This document shows, piece after piece, positions 1-13,519 of a stretch of DNA of 64,000 nucleotides. The stretch is taken from positions 8,879,609-8,943,608 of the forward strand of contig HG738137.1 of assembly GCA_000499405.2 (NCBI GenBank), in the 5' to 3' direction. The notes beneath the pieces were generated by a model. The model had not been told where the DNA came from, searched no databases, and saw only the letters and a program-made list of their open reading frames with translations. Made by a program: the position numbers and the translations under genes. This DNA comes from Onchocerca volvulus. Lineage: Eukaryota > Nematoda > Chromadorea > Rhabditida > Onchocercidae. Every line of letters begins with the position of its first letter. Position 1 is the stretch's first letter.

Positions 1-858
1 CTGAAATATTCTTCCGGACATTTTTACAAAAAATTCACAAATCAATCAATCTAGAATAACTAAAGGGCTCAGAATATACGTAGTTAAAAACAAAGAAAGA
101 ATCCAAAAATATGTCTGCTGATTTTCCAAAACCAACGAAAGCATAATAAAGTAGAGTTAAATTTTTGATTTTGGGTTTTTAATTTAGATTTAGGTTTTGA
201 TTTGGGCTTTTTTTCCTTTTAACCTGGTTTTATTTGTTAATTTGATTTTATCAAAAAAAAAAAAAATTATTTTTATTGTTGGGAAAAAAAGACAAATAAG
301 ATTTGGAAATTATTAATGATAATGAATTAGGAGTAAAATTTCATGGTGTGATTAGGCTAATTATGCAAATTTGGTAATGATTTTGGGAATTTCGATTACT
401 TCAATTAGAAAAGAGAAATTGACGTCATATGTAAAATGGAAAAAAATGGAAAAACAACACCACATTAAATGCTAATAGAAAAGTGCAGAATTAGAAATAA
501 GAAAAACATAAATTAAACCAAATACTAAATTATTAAATTAAATTAAAACATAGAAAAATTTTTTTCTAAGCATTTTTTTTTTTTTTTTAAACAAAAACAT
601 AGGTAATATACTATACCAAACAATTAGACGTTTTCTTTGCATGTATACTAGAATACTGATCTTTAATAGATATATTATCTGGTGCCAGGAAGAATACGAG
701 AAATGCAGCAATTAGCATACTAATACATTCGTAAATTTGTGTTTACATCATTATCACATCCTTTTGTTTACTTTTTTTTTTTCTTTTCCTCTTTTCATAC
801 AATTTTCTGAAATATTCACATCGCAAAAATCTAACTTGCATTCATCGAAGTTTGATTA

Positions 859-944
859 TCTTATGTATGCTGCAAATACAACCCAAAATATGCATGCTGC
901 AAATGCAGTACAGAATTTGCACGCTGCAAATGCAATGTGTATTC
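859..944 (+). repeat. 27-bp minisatellite, about 3 units
   Basis: Three successive units contain GCTGCAAATGCA or a close variant, at a period of about 27 bp. In one frame this reads as a short Asn/Ala/Gln repeat (HAANAVQN-like), but the surrounding frame is low complexity, so I treat it as a DNA repeat rather than a gene. Confidence 0.55.
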
Positions 945-3545
945 AGCAAATTAAAAGTTATTTAATCAATTTTCAAAGATATTTATCAATATTTCAATTA
1001 TTTCAAAAATTTTAATTTTATTCTAAAAATTTAAATATTTTCATCTAAATTAAATCAATAAGCTTCAATTTTGTAAGAAATCAAAAAATCAATTTATGGT
1101 ATGAATACTGAAATTTTAAGAAATTTTAAAAATTGTGATATCAATAATGAATATATTCCAACCTATGTTTTATATTAATGTATCAATATATATGTTTTGC
1201 TGATGTGTCAATGTATCAATCTTGAAATTCATTTGTTTCGAAATTCTAATATCGAAATACCGGATACTATCATATATCAATTATTTGTGATTGACAAATC
1301 ATTCCAATTGATTTATCAGCTTATTTTGAACTTATTAATGATTGGTAGATGACGAAAATTACTTTTTTTTAAAAAATTGCAAAAATACTGTACCACTTAC
1401 TTTTATCATGTCTGTTCCAAGTAGAATTCTGATTGTTTTTTTTCTTTTTTGGTTCGTTTTTATTGGTGATAAAGTTTCCTTCCTTTTATTGTCCTTTTAT
1501 TGCACATTCAATTATTTTCCATCATAATATATGCAAATCGATCTATTTTAATTTCTCACATTTTTTGGCAATTATTTTTTTTTGCGAACAACTTTTCCAA
1601 TTTCATTATTTTTCTTCCATAGATACGTATATATATGAATATAATTTTTCATTTTTATTTTATTACATGCATTTGGATATATATATATATATATTCATAT
1701 TTTTATTCTATACATGCATTTATTTATGTATACATGCAAGTTTATGTGATATTTATGATTATTTATTTCATATATCATAATAATCGATTAATTTTTAATT
1801 TTTTTCTTTCTTCAGTATAATGTTATAATAAAAATTTTGAAAGCTTTCGAAATATGTTCTTTTTTCTTTTTTCATTTCATTATATCAATCAATGATATAT
1901 CGATTTTCATTCATATTTTTTAGAAATAGAATTGATTTAATTTTATTTTAATCAAAATATTTGCAAAATAAAAATGTTATAATAATAATAATTAATTCTT
2001 GCTTTTGCACTTTTTCTTTTGATGCAAAAAATGCAAAATAAAAAAAAAAAAAATGTGTTTTTGAAGTGCAAATAAATTTGCAAAATAGAAAAGGCAAATT
2101 TTTGTTTGGAAGAGAAAGAAAGCGGAATAGCAAATCTCGCAAGATTGATTGTAATGTAATGTTCAAATTTCTTCGTATCATTCTGGTTGTTGTTCCCATT
2201 ATCAGTTATATTACTGATTTGAATTGAAATCGGAATGTACATTAATCAAACGGTTATCATCAATTTGCCATGTAATGGTATTATCGTCAACAACACACTA
2301 AAGTCATCATCATAATCAATCGCTCATGAATAGTTCAAATTTTTTAAATTATTTCTATTCGAATAATTCATTGATTAATTAGTATTAATAATAGAAAGAA
2401 TTACAATAATTATTCGAAAAATGATGAAATAATTAAGGAATAAAGATTTTTAAAAAATTAGGTGGAATTTTATTTGTACATTTCGAAATCTTACATGGTA
2501 TACCGTATAATTTCTTTTTTTTAATCAATATTTGTATAAATTACACGTCTTTGTAATATTGCACATTTGTTTTTATTATGGAAATGATTTTAAAAAAAAA
2601 AATTTTTTTAAGAATTAAGTGAAATTTTATTTTACTTTTCAAAATTTAGATGGTACACCGTATGTAACATATTGTATAATTTAATATATTATAGAATTTC
2701 ATTTACCGTATAATTTTATGTACTATAGAATTTCATTTCAATCAATACGAAAATTATCATATTTTCGTAATATTACACATTTATTTTGTAATTTGCGTTG
2801 ATGTTTGATGTTTTAAACAAAAACTTTTTCTTTTTTTTTCTTTTTTTTTCTTTTTTTTTTAGTTCCATAATTCAACATCAATTCTTCACTGTTTTATTGT
2901 CGATATTGAGATAAAAGTTCGGTTTTTTTTCTTGTTTTTCTCCAAAATACACATTAGTGATTCTTGCTTTCCGAGAAGTTTGTCCGGCTAGTAATCAAAC
3001 TTTTATTCTTATCGAAATTTCAATCATTTTTCAAAAAAAAAAAAAAAAAAAACGAAATATTGTAAAGTCAAAATAAAGATATTAAGGATTAGATGAAACA
3101 ACATTGCTATCACCTTCGTATTTCAATTATCTCATATTATATGTGTGAAATAAATTTAAAAATACCAAAAAAGAAATCGTCTTTTTTTTTTTAAATTGTA
3201 AAATTTAAATAGTTTATAGTTTTAACATTTCATAAAAATTAGATAAATTCGTAAAAAAAATTGCTAAATTTTTAACATTTTCGATTTTGAATATTCCAAA
3301 AAAAAAAAAAAAAAAATTTTGTCATTTTTCAGCAAGTCGTTGTTCCAACAGCAACAATACGCATCGATAATAACGAATTTAAATAATTTTTTTCGTTTCC
3401 TTGAGCGATCGACTATCGTTGTAATCGCTCTGTTTTCCCAGTTGAGGTTTATACTAATCATACCCGATCGATTCATTTCCAGTGATCTTTCTGATTGATC
3501 CCAACTTCTTATAATGGAAGTTTGTTTCTTTATACCATGTCAAAC

Positions 3546-3566
3546 CTCAAACTTGGGTAATTAAAC
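3546..3566 (-). repeat. Isolated SL1 spliced-leader-like sequence
   Basis: The minus strand matches 21 of the 22 nt of nematode SL1; only the first G differs. It is followed by GGTTTGAC, so a GT sits right after the leader as in an SL RNA gene. However, I see no Sm-site-like AATTTTTGG in the next 100 nt and no flanking match to the LTR copies beyond a few bases. It could be an SL1 pseudogene, or a retrocopied 5' end of a trans-spliced mRNA. Confidence 0.6.
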
Positions 3567-5319
3567 AGTTTATAATATTTTTTCGAAGATTTACAAAATT
3601 TGCTGCAAAAATCCAAAAAAATTGCAAAATTTTCAATTTTCGATGTTCTTTTTCAATTTTTAATTAAAAAAATGCGTGCAAATTCACAAAACAAGAAAAG
3701 TTTTTTTCTTATGAATTTTTAAAATTTAAAAAATTCTTGTGATTTAGACAATTTACAATTCCAAAGTCTCGAAAAATTTCGTAGATATGTAAAAAATTGC
3801 AAAACGTGTTTTGCATTTTTAATTTCCGATTTTTTTTTTCTATTTTGTTCCTTCAACGAACGTATTTGGAATAAATTCGAGAGTAACAAAAAAAAAACTT
3901 CTTTTTTTGAATTTTCAGAGTTTAAAATTTCTGCATTTTAAATACTTTGCAATTTTAACATTTCGAAAAAGTTTCATAAATTTGCAAAGAATTGAAACAT
4001 TCGAAATATTTTCGATTTCACGTGTTCTTCCTTAAACTTTCCCTTCAAAAGATAAAGTTGTTCTCTTCATCCATTTCAAATGCTCAACTTTCCTTTATTT
4101 ATTTTCAAATATCCTTCTAATAAGTAACTTTTATTTTTTCTGTTTTCGTCTGTCTCTCTCTCGTTCTCATTCTCTTCTTCTTTCCTCAGGAAAAGGATGA
4201 AAAAATACTAATATAATTCTGATATATATATTTTTCAAATGAAATTCAACAAATGGTCCCTGATAGTATGAGGCAAAAAAATGGGAAATTAAAACTTTTT
4301 TTAGAAATTTATTTTGCAATCAAAAATTTTTTTGAATTTTTGCAAAAAAAAAAAAAGAAAATGCACGTTTGAAATGGGTTAAATGTAAAAAAAAAAAAAT
4401 GGGCAATGAATTTTCATTTCTTTTTTTTGTAAAAAAAAAATTGATGAAATCCTTTTCTATTTCTCACATTGCGTTCACGTACGTCTTCACGTGCGAATAT
4501 CTCTAGGATGATTCATTTACTTTTAGTTCATTTATATTCAATCTAAAAAAAAATAAAAATTTTTTCTCAAAAAATAAAATATCATTTGACGAAATTTTTT
4601 TGTTCACACGCAAAATTTTAGAGAGAAAGAAAAAAAAGAATATTTTCATCAGAAAGGAAAAAATGGATGAAATAAATGAAAATTTATTTGCTCAAATATA
4701 ATGAAAAATTAAAAAAAGATAACATTATTGGGAAAAGTTTTAAGGATAATTTCATTTTTTACCACTCCTTCATCTTACCAAATGATTCAAAATTTCCTGT
4801 CTTTATAATTTCTTTTTTGTCTGAGAGATAATGTTTAGATTATTACTCTAAAACTTTCTTTTTATTTTAAACGAGAAATTTCGTGAAAATTGTGTATTTT
4901 AAAGTTGACAACATTAACTGTATTTTTTGTTTCTTTTTTCGAGGGTTGTTTTTTTTGTTTATTTGATAGATCAAAAAAAAGTTGCACTTTTTGAAACACT
5001 ATTTGCATCTTTTCAAGAATAGAAAAGTATTTCACTAAAAATTCGACAGAAAAAAACTTTTTTTGGGATTGAAAAGGTTTTACATAGAATATTCAAAATT
5101 TTTTAACACCTTATTTGATAAGTAAATTAATCAAACATAATAAGCTATACATTTCATGTAATAATATATCTGTTTATGTATATATAAACACATTATTTTT
5201 GTAATTTATTTATCAAATTAAGCATTAAAAAATTTGAAAAAGTGAAATAAGAAATTCATTTTAAGTAAGAATATTTTTCCATGCACAGATTATTTTTGTA
5301 AATAACTTCATCTCTCATT

Positions 5320-5540
5320 TATTAGTCAAAAAAGCCTAATGCAAAATTATGAACTGTTTTTTTTTTCTTTTGTATTGTGTATTAGAATTTGCTTGAAAAT
5401 AACTTTATCTCTTGTTCGTTGGCCAAAAAAAGTCTAATGACGAATTGAGAACTTTTATTTATTAGCCAAAAAGTCTAATGACGAATTGAGAACTTTTATT
5501 TATTAGCCAAAAAGCCTAATAACAAGTTATGAACTTTATT
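5320..5540 (+). repeat. Minisatellite, period about 46 bp
   Basis: The core AAAAAGYCTAATGACGAATT followed by GAGAACTTTTATTTATTAGCC recurs with small changes at about 5335, 5430, 5468 and 5512. The two middle units are nearly identical. No open frame runs through it. Confidence 0.7.
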
Positions 5541-5544
5541 AATT

Positions 5545-8500
5545 TAAAAAAAAAGAAAAATTAAGAGTTGCTTTTTTATTCGGTTATATATGGAATTTAT
5601 TTGTTAATAACTCGCTTCTGATTTACTAACCATTTTCGATAAATGATAAAGCCCTGTGATAAGTGATCAAGTTGACAATATGACAGTGTTCAAGCATTGT
5701 TTTCTTTGTCAATTGTACAATTAAAATTTGGTGCATATAAATAAAGAAAATCGAAAACTTTCTCTGAAAAAAAAAAAAAAAAAAAACAGTCATTGTTATT
5801 TATTTTTGGCAATTTGGAATTAATCAATAATATCCTTTTTTTTTTTTTTCTTTTAATTTACAAGTATACAATGAACAAATTCTGTTTTCACTTAAATATA
5901 TTGATTTTTAAATATATATAAATGTAAACAAAATTATTTTGCAAACATAATAGTAAATGAAAAAATTTTTGGTGAAATAAAAAAAAGGCTAAAAAAAGCT
6001 AAAAAAAAGAATCAGAAGCATGTTTTTGCAGATTGAGCAGTTATTTTTTTTACATTTTACATTTTCTTTCAAATGCAATTTATTTTATACATGTGTTAAT
6101 CAAAAAATTTTTGTTATTTACATTTTTTTTTTTTAGTCGCTTTTTTTGCTTTTAATAAAACTGTCTTATCCCGTTTTCTGGTTCTATTTATGGAATAAAT
6201 CTATTTATGATATAAAAGTACATTTTAAGCTTTTATTACATTTTTGTTTACAATTTAAAAGCTTTTTCTTTCACTTTCTCTTTTCTTTTTTTTTTTTTTA
6301 GCTTCTCATCAAAGATTGAAATTTGAATAAAGAATAATTGAGCAAACAAAAATCTTTTTCCCCTTCTTTCCTTTCTCATTTTTTTTTTTTTCTAAAAAAA
6401 GTTTTATCGAGAAAAAATGAGAATTTTTTTGTGTTTGCTCGTTTTTTTTTTCGAAATTTTTATTTTTCATAATTTTTTCTTTTTTTTTTTTGAAATGAAA
6501 ATTTAGCGAAGCATATTGGCAGCATAAATGGCAAAAATAATGCATTTTAATTGCTATTTTATATAATTTTTTTTTACTTTGCATAATATTTTCATTTTTT
6601 CGTTTTTAAAAATGCAATTTGTTTAAATCAATTTCTTTTTTTTGGTGCATTTATGAATATTTTCTTTCGTTGTTACATATGCATATTTTATCTTTTAATA
6701 CATTTTTGATAATTGCTAAGAAGTTAAAAAAATCAAAAATTCTTACTTTGATACTAAAAAAAAAAAAGGAAAAGCGGTAAATTTGTAAATGATATTGATA
6801 ATTTAAACTAGGAATTAACAAATCACTGAAAATGAATGTAAACGTTTAAACTAGCGCTGAAATCGATGAAAATTTATTTTAATGAATTTTTATGATAATG
6901 CTGATTTATAAGATTCGTTCAAATTTCTGATAATAATTCAAAATATTTTTGGTTTGCATTTATTATTGTAAGAATGAATGATTATTTGGCTTGCATCTAT
7001 TATCGTAAGAATAATTTCATTCAAATTTTAATAGGTAATTGAATTTTTACTTAATTCTATTTCAATTTCCAGCTTTATGGCAATTATTAAAGCCGAATAG
7101 AAATTTGTTAAGCATTCTAAATATAAATCAAAGATAAACATAACAATTGTTTAGCTAAAGGAGTTGATAAAAAGTTCACCATAGAATTAAAAAGATAGTG
7201 ATAATTGATCATAGATCACAGACGAAACAATTTATTCTTAGCTAAAAGTAATCGGAAATAGATTCATGTATATATATATATATATATAAATTAGATTGAG
7301 AAAACTGTTGAATTATTCAACCAAAGTGTAAAAATAATATGAAATAGTTTATTTTTAATTTCATCAATGAAGTATCCAATTACGATTGTAAGATATCATA
7401 AATTTTAGTTATACTCAATTAACTTAACAATTTTTATTTTCATTTATAAACATATTAGATACTAGGAAATAAAACTGCTCAGTGTAAAAAGTATGGAAAA
7501 CTTTTATTTCAATTTCAGTAATAAAAAATTCAATTACTACAAGTTCTTACAAAGTTGAATTATGTTCGTTAGCATTTATTTTAACCATAATATTAGATAG
7601 TCCAATAAATGGCCGGATTTATTTTGGGCATAATGCCGAACTAATAGATGGACAGAATTATTTTAGCTCTAATACTTGGCCATTTACTCCATTCATTATT
7701 CTAATTAATCTATAAATCGTTCGATCATTTTTTCTTTTTTTTTTATTTTTGTATAAAAAATGCAAGGAAAATTGCTTCGCTCGCAAGTAAACAAATTATT
7801 TCTCTTTTTTTTTTTCCATAGCAATTTCAAAATGATTTCGTATTTCGCATTATTTCAGCTGTTGCATTTTATCAATCAGCTTGGCAAAAATATAAAGTGC
7901 AACAAAAGTTTTGTTCGCATGAAGACAGAGCAACGAAGGGAAATGTTCGATTTCTTTTAATCAATTTTTCTTTTTTCAGAAAAAAAAAGAAAAAAGAAAA
8001 AAAAAGAGATTTTCGAATTTTAAATTTTTATTTGCAACTTTAAATGTTTAGTTTTCTCGGAAAATATGAGCATTATAGTTTCTTTCTTCTTAACGAATTG
8101 TTATTAATAGAAAAAGAATGATTATTTTTAGAAAATTATAAAATTTATAAGAAATTTGTAGGATCTATAGAGATAAGCGAATTTATAAAAATGATACTTG
8201 TAAATTTTTCAGTATTAAATTTTTTAATTAGGCGAAAACTTTTGTCGCTTTAAGATCTTCAGTAATATTTTGAACTAAAAAAAGTTTTTGTCACTGATAA
8301 TATTCAAATAAATTTATAATTTGCAATTTCTATCATATTTTCATAGTTTTTTTTTTTTGCGAATACTATTTATATATATATAAAAGAAAAAAAAATAGAA
8401 ACTTTAGAGAAAATATGATAGAAATTTGAAGAAGAACTCATAATTTTTCTCTTTTTTTGTAGAATTTAAAAAGATAAATTTAAATATAAATTATATTTAC

Positions 8501-11500
8501 AACTTTTTAGCATTGAATTTCTAATTGGAAAAAAGTCTTTTGTTATTTGTACTCAAATAAAAATAAAATGCTTAGGCGGAAGTTTTAACCAGTCCCGTTT
8601 TTTTTTTCTTTTTTTGAATAAGTCAATCTCCATAAAAAATTTCTTATTTTATTCAAAAAGCACATTTTGCATGTGCTAAATTTCACATGCCGTCTGTTTA
8701 AATATTCCGTTTTCTCCAAGTTAAGCGCTAATGATGGATTTCTTATTGATACATTAAATTTATCAGTTTCACATTAATGCTTGAATTGTTAGAATATCAA
8801 ATATTGCCAATTTGTTCTCATTCTTCCTAGACATTTTTCATTTAGAATATCTATTTTAACCTTTTCTCATAAATCTTACTGATAACGCTGATAATAGAGG
8901 CCAACTGATAATGGATAGTTTAAGCAAAAGACAAAAAAAAAGAAAAATAACTTTTACTAACTATTATGAATCATAATATAACAATAATTGTAAAGATGAT
9001 AGAGCGTTAATGGCATCAATAGCTGAGCATTAATTAATTAAAACAGCACTCATAAATATAAATTTCGAAGGTTTCAAAAATCGTGCATTAACAATGGAAT
9101 TATATTTCAAATGACAATTTTGATAATGTCTTTAAATTATTAAATTTAGGAAAAGCAATATATTTCCTTTCCTTTCAATATATTTTTTACATTGTTTTTC
9201 AAAATTTTGTTCGCTGTCTTTTTTTTTTTTCCATTTTTCGCAAACTTTTCTCCTTCACAACGCATAAATCAAAAAGCCTTGATATGAATGTTGATGATAA
9301 TGATAATATAGATGATAATTTTTGACATTATCAATTTGAAAATGTCTTTTATTTTTTCTTTCCAGTTGACAGAAGCAATTTTATTGTAAACAGAAATTCA
9401 GCGAACATATTATTTAATTATCATCTTTTAACAATTTTTGTAAAAATTAACACAATAATATCAAATAATTTTTCATTAATTTATTATTTTAATAACAAGT
9501 TACTTATTTTTTTGTTTGTAATATTTATTTATTTCTTCTTTTTTAAATCAATGAACAAGTTGTACGTAGTTGATTTTTTTTTTTTTTTTTTTTTTAATTC
9601 TGCAGTACAAATTTTATTCTATTAATGATAAAATATTACTAAATAACATTTGTAATAAAATAGTAGGACATTTAATTAAATATAAATAATAATGATATTG
9701 ATGATAAAATATTGCTAATATGTATTAAATAGAAATAAATAATATTGTTGGCACTATAGCATAAGTTTTCAAATATATATTTTATTTTGCACAATTTTAC
9801 ATGAGTTTTTCTCTGAAAACAAACTTTAAAACTCGGTTTTATCTTCAAGGAAATACAGTACGCATATATACTGTATTTCACAAGTCACCTACAGTATCCT
9901 ATATATTTATACTGTACATTGTAGTTGAATATAAACTATAAAATTGTAAAATATTTAGGTGATTTGTTTTTAAGAAGCCATTTTGAATGTAAAATGATTA
10001 TCAATCACCACTGAATGTTTATCATTAATCATTGATATTTTCAATTTTATTATTTGATGCTACGTCTTTTTTTCTTAATCTAAGCACAATAAAATATCAA
10101 ATAATTTTGTAATCATTTTGTTTTTCTCTTTTGCAAGAAGTTTTTTTCTCTCATTCCTTTAAATTATCATTTTAGAGAATAGAAGAGAAAAAAAAAAACA
10201 AATGAAAGTATAAAGAATAAATTCATTCCAATTTGAAGAAAACAACCATAAATTTTTTGTTAACCATTTTTATTTCGTTTTAAATTTCTAGAAATTTTTT
10301 CCTTTCAGCTTATTTACTGATACTTTCTTGCAATGAATCATTCTATTCTTCGAATTGAAATAATATATTATATTGATTATTCGGTCATTTGGGATTAGCT
10401 TCATTCACTCTATCTCATTTTTGTTTATCCATTTATGGATCTTATTACTCATTATCATTCCATTTTGTTATTTGCATTCATTTGCGAATGCTATTTTTGA
10501 AAGATTTAATTTCCATGCTAAATTCCAATCATTTTGCGAAATTTCATATTTTTTTTTCTTTTTCGGTTTCCCAATATTTGACGACATCTGCATAGACATA
10601 TACATATAACTTCTTTTCTCAAAATAGAATATAGTTAGATGTTCCAATATTTTTATCCATTCAGTCAGTTGAAACAATTTTGCGAAAGTTTTGTTGTTCT
10701 AAAGGATTAGAATTTTCAAACATCAATGAAACTCATTACAATTTTTTTTTTTTTTTTAATCAGTGAAAGTTGATTTATTAGAAATTATTAAAAATTTAAA
10801 AATGATTTTGAAATTTTTTATTATTTAATTCGAAAAAAAAAGAAGTTGATGCTATATACGACAATATTTGATATTTGAGAAAGAACTTTAAAATCATTAA
10901 AACACATGAGAATTTTTACTTTTTTTTATTTTGAGTCAAGAACCGGAAATTTATTTGGACTACTTAACTGAAATAAGGTATGAATTTAGCTTTGTCACAT
11001 CAAACTGGATAAATAAGTAAAATGAAAGCTATTTTACGTTATGTATTGTTTAAATTAAATTTGATCATTTCAATAACTAGTCATATATTTTCTTTTGCAT
11101 AGAATAAACAGATATATGATTACACGTACGAATTCTATATTTGCAAATAAATCAAATCCATGAATTCTTCAATAAGGTTTGCAATGTAACTAATCAATTT
11201 GCAGCTGCTAATAATAATAATAAAAATATGTATTATCGATTTGTCATTCTTTAATCAATAATGTTTATCTTTTATTCCTAACAATTGCAAGAAAATGTGA
11301 AAAAATGACTTTCCCCGTTAAAACAAAAAATCAAAAAAAATATTTCTTTTTTTTTTTACTTATTTCTGTTAAATATCATCATTGCAATGATTACAATTGA
11401 CATATTTTTACATTAAATTATTTGTTCGAAAAAAATTTTTTTTTAATTTTCTCACATACAGAATGAATCATCAAAGTATTATTGTCATATAAGAAATTTC

Positions 11501-13130
11501 CAATTTTTGTAAATATATTCATTCTTTTGTTATATAATTATTTCGCTATCATGGATAAATAATTCTAACCGTTATCATTTTTATCAGTAGTGTTAGGCAA
11601 ATAATACAATGATGTTATGGTAAGTAAATCAGTTCATTATGTTTTAATTTCCACTTTTTATTTCTTCTAATCATCTTTTTCACACCATATTTTCGAATAA
11701 ATTTAGAATTTTCGACCTTAAAGCTCAAGTTCAAAGTTTTAAAGTTCAAGTTTAAAGTGTAAGTTTAGAGTTCAAATGCTATTAGAAGGAAATGACACAT
11801 CAATTTTACTGAAATAAATAATTTGGGGAACAGAAATACTCATCAAGCTAGGGAAAAAAAAATGGGCAAAATTCAAATCCTAGTTATTAAGCCATCAGTT
11901 ACTCAATGTATCATTCAACGATAAAACTGAAAATTTTAAGCTCTCGATTTTTAGTTCTAGAGATTGTAATTGATAATGATGCTGTGATTGATAAAAATTA
12001 TTATCATCGTTATAATAAGCTGATCCATACAATATTATTATGCAATAATTTACTCTTGTTTCATCGAAATATCATAACATTTATTTATTTCAGTATTTCC
12101 TTCTATTTTAATAATTAAATTTGAAGTTATGTTTATATATTTATTTATTGCTTCTCTCATTCGTGGCTTTTCTTTCAGATTTCTTCTATTGTTTAAATTA
12201 TGATTATTTAAGCGTTAAAAAATGTGCCCCAAAATAAAAAAGAGCAAAGAGTGATTTTTCCTGCGACTTAAGATTTTTATTTTTTTATAATTTGTTCCCT
12301 GCACCATTTTATACTTTTTATTCTATGATGATTACTGCGTGTTACCGTACCTCATCTTTCGTTATTTTACCGTCATTTCTATAATATTCATTTCATTAAC
12401 AGGGTATAAGTTTCGAAATATATTTATGCTTAATTGCACATATAATATTTAACGAAGAATTGTTTGAAACAAAGCTTCCCTTGCATATTGAGATAAGTGA
12501 AGAAAAGAAAAAAAGAAATAATAGTGGTATCATTAGATTGATGGAAATACTGTAAAACTTGTTCACATTACTGTAGGCAATAGACAGTATGAATTTTTTT
12601 TATTGAAGGATTTACAATAACTTTTGATATAAAGTAATTTATGCAGAAAAATGTTTATCCTTAATAAAATTTAACGATTTTTCAAGACACTATTTTAGAA
12701 AAGCGAAAATTTTGTTACTAACTACTGTAGCTTTTAAATATTAAAAAAAAAAAAAAAGAAAGAAAGAAAAAAGAAAAATGATCAATTGCTCTCTTAAATG
12801 AGGATGTTCTTTTCAGATATCATTTCCTTTCATTTTTCAGCTATGTGAGCAAGATTTGCTAATTAAAAAAAAAGGTCTGCCAAAATTCTAGGAAGCAGTA
12901 AAGCTTGCAAAATTGTCATAAAAATTTTGCAATATTTTGCATGCGAGAAAGAAATATTTCATTTGTTCTATCATTTTTCGTTCTGAGCTATTCATACTTT
13001 TTGCTTCATTCATTCGTAAAAAAATTCTTTCTCCCAGTAATTTCAATAATGTTCAGATTATTCGGCCAATTTTAACTAATAGTAAAAGAATTTATTCTTT
13101 TAAGCCTTTTGCTAACAGGAATAACTCGTT
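5545..13130. other. AT-rich intergenic DNA, no gene seen
   Basis: I found no phased exons or domains on either strand. The region has A/T homopolymers, a 34-bp direct repeat (about 6950-7015, around the word TATTRTYGTAAGAAT), a TA microsatellite at 7268-7288 and scattered ATA/AAT runs. Confidence 0.55.
7268..7288. repeat. (TA)n microsatellite
   Basis: About ten uninterrupted TA units. Similar TA runs occur at 1675-1695, 18294-18311, 20779-20799, 21264-21284 and 28125-28142. Confidence 0.9.
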
Positions 13131-13132
13131 TG

Positions 13133-13511
13133 AAGAAAAAAAAAAAAAAGAAAATAAAAACAAACAATTGTTTCACATCATTTTTACATCCAAATTTCTA
13201 ATTTTATTTTTATAATTACGAATTTTTCAAATTAAACAAAAAATTCAAGTATCCTAATTCTTGCAAACGGACAGACATTTTTTTTTCAGTAATGTCGAGA
13301 GTATTCGACAAAAATTTGAATGATTAATGATGAAAAAAATTAGTTCGTTTAAGTTCTTTTCCCAAATGAAAATAAAGAAAAATGCGATTATGTAACATTA
13401 TTTTTACATTAAAATTTTTAATCCCACTGTGGTATAAAGATGTTTTATGATTTGACTCTTTCAAGTTAAACAAAAAATCCAAATATTCCAATTCTTGCAA
13501 GCGAACAGACA
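13133..13511 (+). repeat. Diverged direct duplication of about 120 bp
   Basis: Positions 13160-13276 and 13394-13511 share the same order of words: a run resembling CATTTTTACATYMAAATTT, then AARTTAAACAAAAAATYCAA, then AATTCTTGCAARCGRACAGA. The spacing is about 234 bp. No coding role is evident. Confidence 0.6.
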
Positions 13512-13519
13512 ATCAATGG

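Larger units (their letters stand above)
1..5300. other. AT-rich intergenic DNA, no gene seen
   Basis: No reading frame here has coding-like composition, a splice-phased partner or a recognisable domain. The open frames are low-complexity Phe/Ile/Lys/Tyr strings that follow from the AT bias. The stretch holds long A and T runs, a T9C-type polypyrimidine tract near 2828-2860, short TA repeats near 1675-1695, and the SL1-like and minisatellite features listed separately. Confidence 0.6.

Noticed and set aside
1433..1820. Overlapping open frames rich in Phe, Tyr and Ile
   Set aside because: They are translations of T-rich and TA-repeat DNA, with no splice partner, domain or conserved motif.
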